From assembly GCF_036373705.1 (NCBI RefSeq), contig NC_089852.1, positions 1,272,501 through 1,336,500 on the forward strand: a stretch of DNA of 64,000 nt, read 5' to 3'. Numbering within the stretch: the first letter of the stretch is position 1; each line of letters opens with the position of its first letter. Positions 1-13,112 of the stretch are shown here, in pieces. This DNA is from Amia ocellicauda. Its lineage: Eukaryota > Chordata > Actinopteri > Amiiformes > Amiidae. The translations under genes were made by a program, and so were the position numbers. The notes beneath the pieces are model-generated. The model had not been told where the DNA came from and made no database searches. It saw only the letters and a program-made list of their open reading frames with translations.

Positions 1-817
1 TGGAGGTTTAATATTTAATTATATTAAATATTTCATATGAAAACAGATCACACTCAACTCTTTAATTTTTTTATACCAGAAAATATGCTTGAACATCGTA
101 TAAATAAATGAATACACAAAACACACAAAATCTGAACTTCAGCAGAAAAGCCATCTTGAACTTCACTAAAAGCGAGGCGATTTATTCACTCCAGCTCTCT
201 GCTGCTCTCTCTATCCGATCTCATCAGCCCCGGGAACACAAAAATATCCTCCTCTGCTTATAAACCGAGAGGAAAGTTGTACAAACGGTGAGTCACCGTC
301 ACACGAGCCGACACACCCACGGCCCGGAGCTCCCTATTGGAGGATCCCGAGTTCCACAGGCACCGCACAGCCACTCACGAGCTCCACCACCTCTCCCTCC
401 CTATCTATCTCTCTATCTCTCACTCTCTACCCCTCTATCACTCTCTCTCCCTGGGAACAGCTGAGGAGTGTGGAATTTCCACCCAGTTTTCCTGATATGA
501 TGACACGCACTGGCCTGTGCTGATGAGGTCACAGGGGGAGTTTCCCTTGCTTCTTGTGTGTGTTGGGTGGGGGGGAATCCCAGCAGGTCACAGGGCTCAG
601 CTCAGGTGTGTCCTCATTGCCGTCGCATTTTCCAGGTGTAGTTGTAGAAAAATAAAATAATTATGATGTTGATAATAATAATAAAGAAGGCCAGGCTGTG
701 ATAGGAGGCCAGAGCTCAGCCCTAAAAGTCCTACAGGAAACACACAAACAAACAAAGGGTCACTGCAAGGACAACACACACAACACACACAGGTGTAACA
801 GTGCCATATAGTCCAGC

Positions 818-818
818 C

Positions 819-849
<31 letters not shown>

Positions 850-966
850 ACACAACCAGACACACAGACACAAAGATCCTGACACACACACACACACACA
901 CACAATCACACAACCAGACACACAGACACAGCCAGACACAAAGATCCTGACACACACACAGACACA
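818..966. repeat. Interrupted (CA)n microsatellite
   Basis: Two long ACACAC runs are separated by a repeated ATCACACAACCAGACACACAG segment, so a short block including part of the microsatellite has been duplicated. Low-complexity reading frames through it are artefacts. Confidence 0.85.
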
Positions 967-1671
967 CACAGAGTTCGGGGAGGCTCGTCTCAGGGATTAC
1001 AGAGACGCAATCCCCGTCATTAGATGACACTCTCGGCCGCGGTGTGAAGCAGCTGTGTGAGATTTGCAGTCGGGCCCGCGTTGCTCAATCAGTGTTATTG
1101 ACCTCTGTGGAGCCGCCGGTCGACACGGACGCCTGTCCCACTCAGTCCAGTCACCTGCAGTCTTGCTGTTGTGGTTTAAGCACCGATATTAATTAAGATA
1201 AAGGGATCTCAGAATCACGCGAGATCACTCGGAGCAGCCCTGTGTGTTTGCGTGTCTGCTGCCTGAACCTCAGCTGAGGGATGTGAATACCTGACAACTA
1301 CACACGCGCTGGTATGCGCTCACAGTCACACAAATATGGTTTTCGAGTCTTGAGAGCGGTCTGTTCACAGTGAGTGGCAGCTCGGCCTCAGACCCTCTGC
1401 CCGTCTCCCAAGGGCTCTTCAGAAACACAGACACACGGTGTAATTACACACACACAGTACTTAGTAATAATATCCAACAAATATTGGTCCCGAGAGACAC
1501 AGTCCAGTCCAGCGGGGTCTCAGCCCTCAGTTCAGTAGCTCCTATTTCTCACCAACGATTGGCTTGATTAGCTGATTAACTGACCGAGGGCTGGAAAGAT
1601 TCTCTTGTTGGAGCCGTCATGCAGTCTTGCTGGCAGAGGGCGCCGTTTCACAGAGTGTGGAATCCCCCATT

Positions 1672-1707
<36 letters not shown>

Positions 1708-1848
1708 TGTGTGTGTGTGTGTGTGTCTGTGTGTGTGTGTGTGTCTGTGTGTGTGTGTGTCTCAGTGTGTGTGTGTCTGTGTGTGTGTGTGTGTCTGTGT
1801 GTGTCTGTGTGTGTGTGTCTCAGTGTGTGTGTGTCTGTGTGTGTGTGT

Positions 1849-1882
<34 letters not shown>

Positions 1883-1902
1883 CTGTGTGTGTCTGTGTGT
1901 GT

Positions 1903-1947
<45 letters not shown>

Positions 1948-1968
1948 TGTGTGTGTGTGTGTGTGTGT
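1672..1968. repeat. (TG)n microsatellite with TGTC interruptions
   Basis: About 300 bp of TG dinucleotides with regularly spaced TC interruptions (TGTGTGTCTGTGTG, CTCAGTGTG). It is open in several frames because the repeat lacks stop codons; this is not coding evidence. Confidence 0.9.
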
Positions 1969-3224
1969 TTTCTTCTCTATGGGTCCCTGACTGAGCCGGA
2001 ACCACTTTCCTTGTCTTAATCTGAATCAGGCAAGTGTGGCGCTCGACACTCAGCCCGGTGACCCAGCAGCACGGCTCCACGGGACGGAGACGAGGGCGTC
2101 TTGCTGGCCGGGTCCCCAAATGTGCTACAGCGACTCTCCCTCCCCTCTGCTCTCACCCCATTCAATCCCTTAAAAAGACAAGCAGTTTCCCTGGGTCAGA
2201 GTGACATCAGGGAAGCGTAAACACAGCAAGGAACACACTGACGAATCCAACAGACACCGACTGCAGACGTGTGTTTATGCACATTGTATTTAGCGATGTC
2301 CTGAGCTTGGATCTCTCCTTTCCTGCTTCACCGCAGAACCCCCCGCTCTAAATCAGATCAGAGCTGTCTTATAAGCCTCGGCAGCCTGTCATAATATTTG
2401 CACCATTTTAAGATTAGCCAGACATGGTGGGTCCGCTGGTGCATAACTGCTGGCCTGGACTGCAGCTCACGGGCCTGTCTCCTGTCTCTTCTCTCCTGTC
2501 TCCTGTCTCTTCTCTCCTGTCTCCTGTCTCTTCTCTCCTGTCTCCTGTACCCTGTCCTGGGCTACAGAACTCCTGCTCACAGACGTCACTGGGGTTTGCC
2601 CTGGAGATACTAGATTTCCAATAGGATGACATTTTTTTTTTTTATCAGGAGTTGTGGCTAACTCCCCCCCCCATCCTGATACCATAAATAAATGGTCCTG
2701 GTACACTGTGGTCCACATCACTATCTGTATGTAATTTAAATTGACATACACTAAATTAATGCATTGAACATCTCACCAAACGGGTAATGGAAAATAAAGA
2801 GACAATGAGATTGCGCAATTTACAAAAATAATGGTGACGAAACTTCACCTGAAATTGCACTGAAACTGGGGGGGAAACCTGTTTACAACCCGCCCCTCCC
2901 ACACTGACAAACACCAGGCGAGAATGAAAAGCTACTAAAACTATTTTTAGAAGTTTGATTCAGGGCGAAAGAAAGAAAGGACCCCGGGGGTCCTATGAAA
3001 ATGTGTGGGTGGGAGGGGCAGATGGGGAGCGGGACAAGAAAGGGGAAAGTAAAGAACGACTGACATTTAACTCAATTTAATAATCAGGGTTTAAAAAAAG
3101 ACAATTTGAGTGTCCAGCCGCTCCTTTCATCTCACTGTGTTAACTGTTTTCAGAGAAGCAACATGATCAAACACGAATGCAAAAAGACAAACATCTGGAG
3201 CAAGAGCGCTTATCTCTGTCTCTG

Positions 3225-4492
3225 ACACACAGACAGACAGACAGACAGAGGGACACACACACACACACACACAGAGGGACACACACAGAGAGACACAGAC
3301 ACACAGAGGGACACACACAGAGACACAGACAGAGGGACACGCACACACACAGAGAGACACAGACACACAGAGGGACACACACAGAGACACAGACAGAGGG
3401 ACACACAGAGACAGACAGAGAGACACAGACAGAGGGACACACACACACACACACAGAGGGACACACACACAGAGACACAGGCAGAGGGACACACACACAC
3501 ACACACAGACAGACACAGACACACAGAGGGACACACACACAGAGGGACACACACACAGAGACACAGGCAGAGGGACACACACACACACACAGACAGACAC
3601 AGACACACAGAGGGACACACACACAGAGGGACACACACACAGAGACACAGGCAGAGGGACACACACACACACACACAGACAGACACAGACACACAGAGGG
3701 ACACACACACAGAGGGACACACACACAGAGACACAGGCAGAGGGACACACACACACACACAGACAGACACAGACACACAGAGGGACACACACACAGAGGG
3801 ACACACACACAGAGACACAGGCAGAGGGACACACACACACACACACACAGACACAGACACACAGAGGGACACACACACAGAGGGACACACACACAGAGAC
3901 ACAGGCAGAGGGACACACACACACACACACAGACAGACACAGACACACAGAGGGACACACACACAGAGGGACACACACACAGAGACACAGGCAGAGGGAC
4001 ACACACACACACACAGACAGACACAGACACACAGAGGGACACACACACAGAGGGACACACACACAGAGACACAGGCAGAGGGACACACACACACACACAG
4101 ACAGACACAGACACACAGAGGGACACACACACACACACAGACAGATGGGGACAGAGGGACACACACACAGACACAGAGACACACACACACACACAGAGAC
4201 AGAGACACAGACACACAGAGGGACACACACACACACACAGACAGAGGGACACACACACACACACACAGAGGGACACACACAGAGAGGGACACACACACAC
4301 ACGGGGACAGACACAGACACACAGAGGGACACACACACACACACAGACAGATGGGGACAGAGGGACACACACACAGACACAGAGACACACACACACACAC
4401 AGAGACAGAGACACAGACACACAGAGGGACACACACACACACACAGACAGAGGGACACACACACACACACACAGAGACACACACACACACGG
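3225..4492. repeat. Minisatellite with 84-86 bp higher-order unit
   Basis: A 1.27 kb array of ACACAG, GACACACAGAGG and GGCAGAGGGAC motifs. The marker GGCAGAGGGAC recurs at about 3480, 3566, 3650, 3736, 3820, 3904, 3990 and 4074, giving a higher-order period of 84-86 bp. A second, longer unit containing GATGGGGACAGAGG is repeated 206 bp apart (about 4145 and 4351). The long open frames through the array (over 450 codons on both strands) come from the stop-free repeat and are not genes. It stops abruptly at the CpG-rich PRKCD promoter. Confidence 0.9.
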
Positions 4493-5640
4493 GGACAGAG
4501 CCTGCGCGCAGCGGCGCTGCTGCTCTGTACCTGTCGACGTCATCGCTCAAGTTGTACGAGTTCTTCAGAGACTTACTTCCTCAAACACACGGCAGTCGGA
4601 GGAGGAGACGCAGCGAGAGCGGCGGAGACGGGGCAACAGGACAGACCCACGGATAAGGAGACCGGGGGGCCCGCGGCTCGTTGCAAACAGGTAAGCGTCC
4701 CGAAAGCTCTCGTTTCCCCGGTCGGCGGCCGCGGAGTTCTGCTACTTTTGCGCGTTGTTCGGACCGGGACGTGCGGGACGGTGCGTTTACAGTGCTGTGA
4801 TGGTCGGTCTTCACTGCTGCTGCTCACTGTCGCTGGGGCTCGTCGGTAACTCAGTCGGGCGGCTCTGTCCGTGCGGGGCTGAACTTCAGGCTCTCGCTCA
4901 GACCGGATTACCGCTCACAACTCGCACCTTGTTCCGTTCGGCGGCCGTTGACAGCCCGGTGCCGGGAGGAGGAGAGGCAGCTGCTCTCCGGCCCGTCCGT
5001 CTGTCCCGGTTCTGCGGGGTGCGGGGTGCGGGGTGCGGGGGTGCGGGGTGCGGGGTGTGGGGTGAGGGGTGAGGGGGTGCTGGATGGCACTGGCCGTACA
5101 AGTGCTGCCCCTGGGACCCGTCTCTCTGTGCCAGCCTGTCTGCTGCTTTGTGTGTGTGGGGAGGGGAGCGAGAGAGACAGAGAAGCTGTCCTCCGTCACC
5201 ATAACCCGCTGTGTCGAGACGCGCCTCGGCGCTGCAGGCCGCTGCTGGTGCGACGGTGGCGGGAGGCAGGGGAGTCGGTGCCCCTCCGGCCGCCGGGCTG
5301 CTCGCTCTCTCTCTCAGGCTGCCGGGAGAGAGGAGTAGCGCTGCCGTGTGGCCGCAGCGGCCACATGAGCACAAACTGCGGCACTGTAGTGAAGGGGAGC
5401 CGCTGCCCCGCGTCTGGCCGAGAAACGAGAAGTCAAACTCCTCTCCTCTCCTCTCCTCCTCTCTCCGTCTCGCCTCCACACGTCCTCTGGCTGAGCCTGC
5501 TCGGCGGCGCTGCTGCTGCCATTAGGACTGTGTGTGTAAACAGCCGACAGCAGCGCCGTATTTCCGCTTCAACCTGCCCTCGCCAGCGCTGCCTCTCCCC
5601 GCCGAGCAGCCCGCAGCCGGGCGTGTAGTCTCGTCAGCAG
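4493..5640 (+). promoter_or_regulatory. PRKCD: CpG island / probable PRKCD promoter
   Basis: Sequence composition changes sharply at about 4493 to GC-rich DNA dense in CpG (GCGCGCAGCGGCGC and later GCGGGG, CGGCGG clusters). No TATA box is evident, as usual for a broad CpG-type promoter. A strong splice donor (AAACAG/GTAAGC) lies inside it at 4691. The repeated GTGCGGG and GTGAGGGG motifs around 5020-5080 form a small GC-rich tandem array. The assignment to PRKCD is inferred from orientation and position; no transcript start can be read from sequence. Confidence 0.6.
4500..4690 (+). other. PRKCD: Probable noncoding first exon of PRKCD
   Basis: The stretch ends in a textbook donor, AACAG followed by GTAAGCG, and has no long open frame. 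The PRKCD start codon sits in a later exon preceded by its own acceptor at 14857-14858, so a 5-prime untranslated exon upstream is required; this is the best candidate. Vertebrate PRKCD genes do carry noncoding leader exons upstream of the ATG exon. The left end is a guess. Confidence 0.45.
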
Positions 5641-5978
5641 CGTCTGTCCGGCCCCGGAGCGCCCGGGCTTGGGCTCGGATATGTATTATTTGTATACGTT
5701 TCCCGTTGGCACTTCCGAGAGAGCACATGTCCCAGTCACATGTATATTCATCAACACGGCTCAGCGAAACTGACGCTCGTAGGGCTGAATCACCAGTGTC
5801 GAGCTGCGAGGCTGTGATTCTGTGGTGGAGAGGGTTTTAAGTGTTTGTTTTCGCTCTCCCCCATATCTGTCTGTCACATCACACAATCTTTCCCTCCTTT
5901 TCTGTGTGTGTGTGTTTCTGGGTTTCTTTACCTGTCTCACGAAACCAGGTGAGCATGTGCAGACACGCCCTGAAACTG

Positions 5979-6111
5979 TGTGTGTGTGTATATGTGTGTA
6001 TGTATGTATATATGTGTGTATGTATATATGTATGTATATATGTGTGTATATGTGTGTATGTATATATGTATGTATATATGTGTGTATATGTGTGTATGTA
6101 TATATGTGTGT
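5979..6111. repeat. (TGTA/TATG)n microsatellite
   Basis: Repeats of TATGTGTGTATGTATATATG with a partly regular 40-50 bp higher-order spacing. Open frames here (Tyr-Val-Cys-Met repeats) are artefacts. Confidence 0.85.
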
Positions 6112-9036
6112 GTGTGTGTCTTCTATCCCTGTGGCACAATTCCTCACACACACGCCCACCTGTCTCCCATGAATGCTAAAGGTTGCCCATGAAGACGTTT
6201 ATACAGAGGCATCATCTAATATTTTAGTACTGAGCACCTGTACTCAACCTGTATAGTTGTCAAAATCAGACTCTCAAGGTTCAGCAATACTTATTCCATG
6301 TGTCGCCAGGACTGTGTGTACTTTTCCGACAAACTGAATCGCATCCTTATCTATAGATGCTTATTGAAATACCGGCCTGAAACTACAGAGCCCGGTCAGG
6401 CGTGTGGGGGGCTCCAGCGCAGGACAGACCCGCTCTGTGATACTTCTCCTCCCAGTAAAAACATCCAGTTTTGCTGGATTGATTAGCTGGATTTATTTAC
6501 GGTTATCAACCCACCTAACTCTCGCTCCTCCCTCTCTGTGGTGCAGCTGTGAGACACAGTGACACAATCATGTCCTGCAGCCCCCTCCCCCGCCTTCTTC
6601 TTTTCAAACCTGTGGTTAATTGGTCAACTGGGCGTCCCCCTTAATGCTTTTACACCTGATATCTCCGCTGCCAGAACTTCCCTATTGTGTGTCAGGTGTG
6701 TGTGTGTGTGAGAGAGGGGGCTCTGCTTGCCAGATAATAAGTGATCAGATTTGCTCCTGGGTCTGTGCAGGATGCCAGTGAGTAATGTCTGGGCAGGAAC
6801 AGAGCCCGGTTCTGCTGGGATCCTAACGAGGCCCGGGTGGTGTGGCACTGTGCCGCCTGGGACACTGCTGTCACGGGAGAGCTTTCTTTTTACGCACCGG
6901 CACAGCCTTGGTGGAGCCAGCGAGCTCTGCGACCCCGAGGGCCCGGCCCGGCCCCAATTGTGTTTTGTTTGTGTTATCAAGCCTGTGCTCCTTGTATTTG
7001 TTTGTGTTTGAAAACAGTAAAGAAGAGACTTACCTCAAGCAAACAGAGCTGCATTAGAAGGTTCAGCCAGGCCGAGCAATGAAAGAGAGCCAGCTGGACT
7101 GAAAAACAAAACCAGGGCTGAGACCCTGCTGGACTGGACTGTGCTGTACCATACCTGAGCCTGCTTTACAGTCTCCCGAATGCAGTCCAGCCCTTCAGTG
7201 ACTGGAGGGGCCGCCTCTGCGAAGCACACATGAGGGGTCTGCTGCAGTGCATGCTGGGGGAGGTGGCGGTATGTTCCCACGGGGGCTGCTGTAAAATACA
7301 GACCTGCGAGGGACAACAGCCTGGCTGCCTGGCAGATGTGTTGGTGCCTCAGTCGGTGCCTCAGGAAGTTAATTGCAGCCTTGTATTTCAGGAAGAGAGG
7401 TTTTGAAGGGGTGTCCAGTCAGGGACGTGGCGGAGACTCCGGAGGGCAGCTCCTTGGCCCCGCTCTTGGGGGTCCACTGCCCCAGGGACGGTTGTTCAAC
7501 CTGAGCTCTTGTTGACCTGTATCTTAGTCTCCTGATCGGAGCCTGATTTTGAATGTTTGACGGTTGAGAGATTTTCAAGTTCCGTATCAAATTTCAGAGC
7601 CCTTGAGTTCTCGGGCAATTATTTTATTTTGTAGCGGAGCTGTTTCAGAGAAGGGGGTTCAGGGATAACTAGGCTGGGTCAGTTATTAATTGAATAATGA
7701 TTCCCTATGCGGAGTCCGCAGACATGCTCTGCTTAATGGTTTATCCTGAAAGAACAGAATGTCATGCAGTCAGCAGCAGTGTGACGCTGCGCAGTGCTCC
7801 CACTGTGAGGAAACCCGTCGATGCTGTTGACGGCGGTGATTATCCTTTAAAGGAATGCTGCATGGCCGGCCTTCCCATTTTTCTGCTTTTGTTTTTTTAT
7901 CTGTATTTTATTTTTAACCCCGCAGTTGGGAGGGGTTTACTCGAAGTTGCGCACAGTGATTTTTTTTTCTCTTCTATTTTGTGCCTCCCCAGCGCTGCGC
8001 AGCTCTGCCTGTGGTTTTCCTGCTGTGTGGATTTAATCGTTAACTCGGCAGCGCTGTGTCCAGCCCGGCGCTCTGTGTTCCAGGCGTCGGGTCAGGTTAG
8101 TTCACGCTGCAGTTGTTTGTAACTGCAGGTCCACCTGCAATGACTCTCATGCTCGGAGCCGGGGAACCGTGCCGCACTCCTGTCGCCAGCGATCAGTGTA
8201 GCAATTAACACCGTGCTGCAGAAGACCCACAGTCCACCGCCAAGACCTGCGAGCGGAGCAGAGGGCGTACACAAACGCCACAGCAACAACAAGTGGGCTG
8301 TACATCAGAGCAGTAGCACCATAGTAGGGTAGGGCAGTAGTGCAGTAGTAGGGTAGTGCAACAGTGGTAGAGCAATGCAACAGCTGTGAATGGTAGACCA
8401 AGTGAAGGATGATTTCTAAACTTAAGTTGAAGACACAGTTCAGTCCAGCAGGGTCTCAGCCCTGGTCCTGCAGAGACACAGTCCAGTCCAGCGCGGTCTG
8501 TCCCCCTCCCTCTCTATCCTCCACCCTCCCTCCCTCTCACTTTGCCCCAACCCCTCCCTCTTTCTCTCTCTCTGCTGTGTGCTGCTCTGGCTCAGTATGG
8601 ATTTGTGGTGTCCCAGATTGTGCTGTGTTGTGGGGGCTGGTGGACTCACACACACACACACACACACTCCCCTCTGCAGTCAATATCGCTGCTTTTAACC
8701 CTGCATTGACTCAGCCAGGCCCTGTGATGTGGAGGAGGCTGATTATCTACTTATGAGGATCTCAGGCACAACATTAAACCAATTAGCAGCCTAATTAAAT
8801 AACAAACCTTAGTCCAATATTCAGCCAGGACCGGGGCTTCCTGACTATGTGAGAGACTGTGTGTGAGCATGTGTTCGTGAGAGATGGAGTGTGACTGTGT
8901 GATTGTGAGTGTTATTGTGACATGGTCGTACTGTTAGTGTGGAAATGTTGCGAAAAACCTGTGAAGCATGGGCTAAATACATACTTTTTATTTTTTGGAG
9001 CTGTAGTAAGTGTTCGATACCCAGGACCTTCTAAGA

Positions 9037-9365
9037 CAGGGGTTCCCAAAGTGTGGCCCGGGGGCCAAATGCGGCCCTCGAGGATGTGTGGTGCAGCCCC
9101 CAAAGCCAGCCTTCAACCACCCCTTTTCTGAACCTTTACTATATTTTTACATTTCTGAAAATTTTCTGACACAAATTGCACATGTAATTTGTGGGAAAAT
9201 AATAAAACAACAATTACAGCTCCCTAACAGATATATATAGGAAATAAAATGGTATGATTTGGGACGTATTTTGTTTTCATCTGTGGTTAATCTTCTGCTG
9301 TGGCCCCCCCATCCCATGAAACCTGTGGAAATTGGCCCTCCATCACCAGACATTGGGAACCTCTG
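9037..9365. mobile_element. Nonautonomous hAT-type element (MITE) with 8-bp TSD
   Basis: A 329 bp element bounded by terminal inverted repeats CAGGGGTTCCCAA at the left and TTGGGAACCTCTG at the right. It is flanked on both sides by an identical 8-bp direct repeat, TTCTAAGA (9029-9036 and 9366-9373). Eight-base target duplications and CAG-starting inverted repeats are diagnostic of the hAT superfamily. The interior (starting GTGTGGCCCGGGGGCC) has no transposase, so it would need an enzyme supplied in trans. Confidence 0.85.
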
Positions 9366-9531
9366 TTCTAAGATATTTAGATGTGTGTGTGATTAACCTT
9401 TTTTCATACTGTTAGTGTGACCACGTGTAACTGTATGGATGAACATGTGACCCTCTGTGTGCATGTATGTGTGACCCTGTGTGTAGGCTGTCATTTTCTC
9501 TTCTTTCTCTTCCCCTTTTTTCTCTCTCTAT

Positions 9532-9536
<5 letters not shown>

Positions 9537-9590
<54 letters not shown>

Positions 9591-9592
9591 TT
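9537..9592. repeat. (AT)n microsatellite
   Basis: About 56 bp of alternating TA/AT inside PRKCD intron 1. Confidence 0.9.
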
Positions 9593-12500
9593 TTGTGATG
9601 TGTACTTTGTTGAGCAAGTGCGAGCTGCAAGGCATTCGTCCTTGTGGGCCACGATTAAGGAACTGGATGAGAACGGAAGTGGCAAGAGTTTATTCTGGGT
9701 TAATTTTATTTCTTTTGTCATTTACTTATCTATTCATTTATTTAAAGTACATGATTATGGTATTATAACTGCTCTGGCAATAGGTCATGCAAATTAAGCT
9801 CATTAAAGTTGAATTGCAGAGAGAGGGAGAGAAATAGTGATCAGAGAAATGGAGGGAGAGAGTGTGTGATGGCAAGGGGGGAGAGAGGACGATATAGTGT
9901 GTGTAAGAGCGGGAGATGGGAGATATGGTGATATACAGAGAGAGAGAGAGAGAGAGAGAGACTGGCACAGAGAGGGAGATATAGTGTGTGTGTGTGTGTG
10001 AGAGAGAGATACTGTACTGTACTGAGCGCTGTGCACCTGTGTGACACCCGAGGACGACCGCTGACGAGGCTGGGGCGAGACTCCATGCCTTAATTGAACC
10101 TTTAACTGGCCTGGTTATTTGCCTAATTTGAGCTTTTTATATATGTTTAACCAGCGGGGAGATAAGAGTATAAAAGTATAAAATAAGAACAGGCATTTGC
10201 ATTCTCTCAACATGTTGTTCAGCCAAGCAATTTAAAGAGTCAAAATGGGCAAATGATCAAGTCTAATTGAGATTATGAGTAATTGAGCGCTCAGTCTGGA
10301 GCTTACAGCACGGGGGGTGCCGGGGCCGGGGCTGGGGAGCGATGCAGGCCTGAGCTCTCTGCTGCCGCCCCCCCCTCCTTAAAGCCCTGTGAATAACTGC
10401 GGCCCCAACACTTTCACTCATATCGTTCTACCATCAAAGGAAAGTGTTTTACTGCATGTGTGAATTATTATTGGTATTCTTTATAGTTGTGGGGCGGGTT
10501 GTGTTATTTTTGTAAGTTGTAAACCATCTGGCACCAAGAGGAGTTTACTTTATTTATTTTTCTTCCGGAGAAACCAAAGCAGCCGAGCTCCTGTAGGTGT
10601 CATTAAAATTAATTGGCTGCAATTCTGTACTTGGGTCACAGAGGCACACTGCCAGGGCAACCCTCAACAATCGCACAAACAAAACTGGAATGGGGGAAGA
10701 AAAAGAAAGATGGAGAGTGAGAGAGAGGGAATGAGCCCTTACAGTTAATAATAAGAAGAGTAGTTATTATGATTTAAAGTCGACGCACTATGCTTTTGCT
10801 GTGGCTCGGACACGATCAGCTGGCGAGCCTTGATTGGCCAGGCCTGACTAATCGAACAAGCACAGGTGCAATATCATGTGCAGATGAAGGGAGAAGATCA
10901 TATATATAGAACCACTAGATTGGATGCTGTATGAGTGGTAAAATTAAATATCCTCTATTTAAATTGGCGTCAAATATGTAATATTTTAATATCTCACTCA
11001 TTTCATTTAAATATGAATTCCAAAATACAGTATATTACTTATACATAGTAAATCAACATGAATAAAGTTTGTGTTTTATGAGGCATCTCCGTCAGAATAT
11101 AGGTTAAAAAAAAAAATAGATCACATAACTTACTTATGATGGCACCGAACACGGCACCGTTCCTGGACAAGATGGTGTCTCTCTTTACACCAAAATGGCC
11201 TGATGTCCAGACTAGTCATTCTAGAAGATGCTCCCCCACAGTCGCCTTTTGTTCTAGATTTCTTGTTCCAGCTTGAGCTCTCGGTTATCATGTTTACTTT
11301 TCAAAATGCAATGTCTAATATTTTTTCTGGATTGTTTGCACTTGGTGACCGAGGAGCTCTGGTTTAAACCAGCCAGTTACTGAGCCTAACCTGTTAGTGA
11401 AGCTGCACAGTGTGGGTGGGTGTTGTTACCTGGATGATTGTTACCACACACACATGCACACACACACACACACGCTGGGAGAGAGTGCGAGACAGAGGCC
11501 ACTTTGCAGAGAGCTGGGTTTAATACAGGGCAGCCTGGCGGTGCTGGAATGCGTCTGTCTGGCAGCAGTGAAAGGGGCTTTTGTAGTGTCTGTGCTGGGC
11601 CAGTCCTGAGAGAGAGAAAAAGAGGGAGGGACGAAGAGAGAGGGGGATAAAGGGAGAGGGAGGGAGGAGAGAGCGAGAGAGAGAGGGGTGAGGATAAAGG
11701 GAGAGGGGTGAGAGCGCAAGGGAGTGGGGAAATGCTACAACTGTACAATCTTTCTACCGAGGTCTGTCCTTGTCCTCGTCTGTCCTTGTCCTCGTCTGTT
11801 TAATTCTCCGGGGACAAATCGCTGGGCTGTGGGGTTGTCAGAGCTCAGGCGCTGCATGGCACTGTGAGGCGGGGGGGTTACCCCAGTGCCCATGATTTAA
11901 CACTGTGGCCTGGAGTTGGGAGACGCACAACTGCGGCATTGTCCCCCCGCTGCCGGCACTCACAGCTTCCATCCCAGCAGACTGCTTTGGATTTGTTATT
12001 GATTCGTGTATTTGTTTGCTTCTTTTTATTTATTTAATTTATTTTAGATGTATTCTTTAAATGTGCTTCAGTACACTACACTATACTGCACGGTACTGCA
12101 GCCTGACACACATCCTCCACTCTCTGCGCTCTGTCCCGGCAGGGTCACAAACACTGTCCTCTCCCCACAGCTCTTTCTGGGGTGGTGTCAGAAAGAAACC
12201 AACAAAAAACAGAAAAGTAAAAGAGAAAAAGGAAGTCTAGAGGGGTTGTGCATGATGTCTCAACAGGAGGATTTCACGCTGGGGGGAAGGGGTGTGAAGG
12301 CTGGACCGAGACCGCAGAGCTCTTGCGAACACTGGGGGGGGGTGGGTGGTGCAGGGCGGTCCTGACACAGACAAGGACTTGCTGTCACAGGGCTGTCCTT
12401 GTCTCTCTCTCTCCTGGGTCACATCTATACGGATACACAAACGCACAATCCCAGCGCTGTCTCTTTCTAAACGCAGCCCCCACCCCCTCTCGCTGCTCTA

Positions 12501-13060
12501 TATTCCCCCAGTTGAAAGTAGGGCAAAAAATGTGAGCAGCTCTCGGCACTGCCTCACTGCGTCTGCCCGTCTCTCTGCCCGTCCGTCTCTCTCGCTCTCT
12601 CTCTCTCTGCCCGTCTCGTGTGGTGCCAGTACTGATCGTTACACTGTGGTGTCCAGAGTGGAAAATCCAATTAAATGGCCGGTCTGATCAGTGCCAGTGT
12701 TTGCGTGTGTTTGTGTTTGTGTAGGAGGCGGTGTGTGGTTGCTTGTTTGTCGTGGTCTGGAGGAGCATTCCTGCCGCTGTTGCATTAACACGTCCTAATC
12801 CTGGGGCTCAGCGCCGCCGGCACACGGGCCTCGGACGCTCACTCAGCCGCTCTAAAGCTCTGGAAATCCAGCAGAGCCAGATTTGAGCCAGGGAATTTGT
12901 GTACAACACGGTGCACTGCTCTGCTGTGTCGAGACATACACACACACACACAAACACACTCGCTGTCTGCACCTTGTTGTGTGTATAAAACACCTGTAGT
13001 TCAGCGCCCCTACAGTCTGGGGACTCTGGCACCAGCGCTCAGGGCCACAAAATGCAACAC

Positions 13061-13112
13061 GGAGCAGTGTTTTGGTTAATGGTTAATTCTCCATTAACCA
13101 AAACACTGCTCC
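13061..13112. repeat. Perfect 22-bp inverted repeat with 8-nt loop
   Basis: The left arm GGAGCAGTGTTTTGGTTAATGG (13061-13082) is matched without error by its reverse complement at 13091-13112; the loop is TTAATTCT. As RNA or single-stranded DNA this forms a 22-bp hairpin. It lies in PRKCD intron 1. No flanking extension of the pairing is seen. Confidence 0.95.

Larger units (their letters stand above)
1..3224. other. Noncoding upstream region with microsatellites
   Basis: I find no exon chain here. The open frames present are short or run through (CA)n/(TG)n tracts and would encode only Cys-Val or Thr-His repeats. It contains a CA-rich tract near 818-966, a TG-rich tract near 1672-1968 and a short TCTCCTGTCTCC-type repeat near 2480-2550. 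The remainder is unremarkable and I could assign no function. Confidence 0.6.

Noticed and set aside
3127..4694. Open frames of 445-505 codons on both strands
   Set aside because: They run entirely through the ACACAG minisatellite, encode only Thr/His/Gln or Cys/Val/Ser repeats, and exist in several frames at once.
13061..13112. microRNA precursor
   Set aside because: The stem is perfect and short with an 8-nt loop and no lower stem; animal pre-miRNAs are longer and imperfect. Kept only as an inverted repeat.
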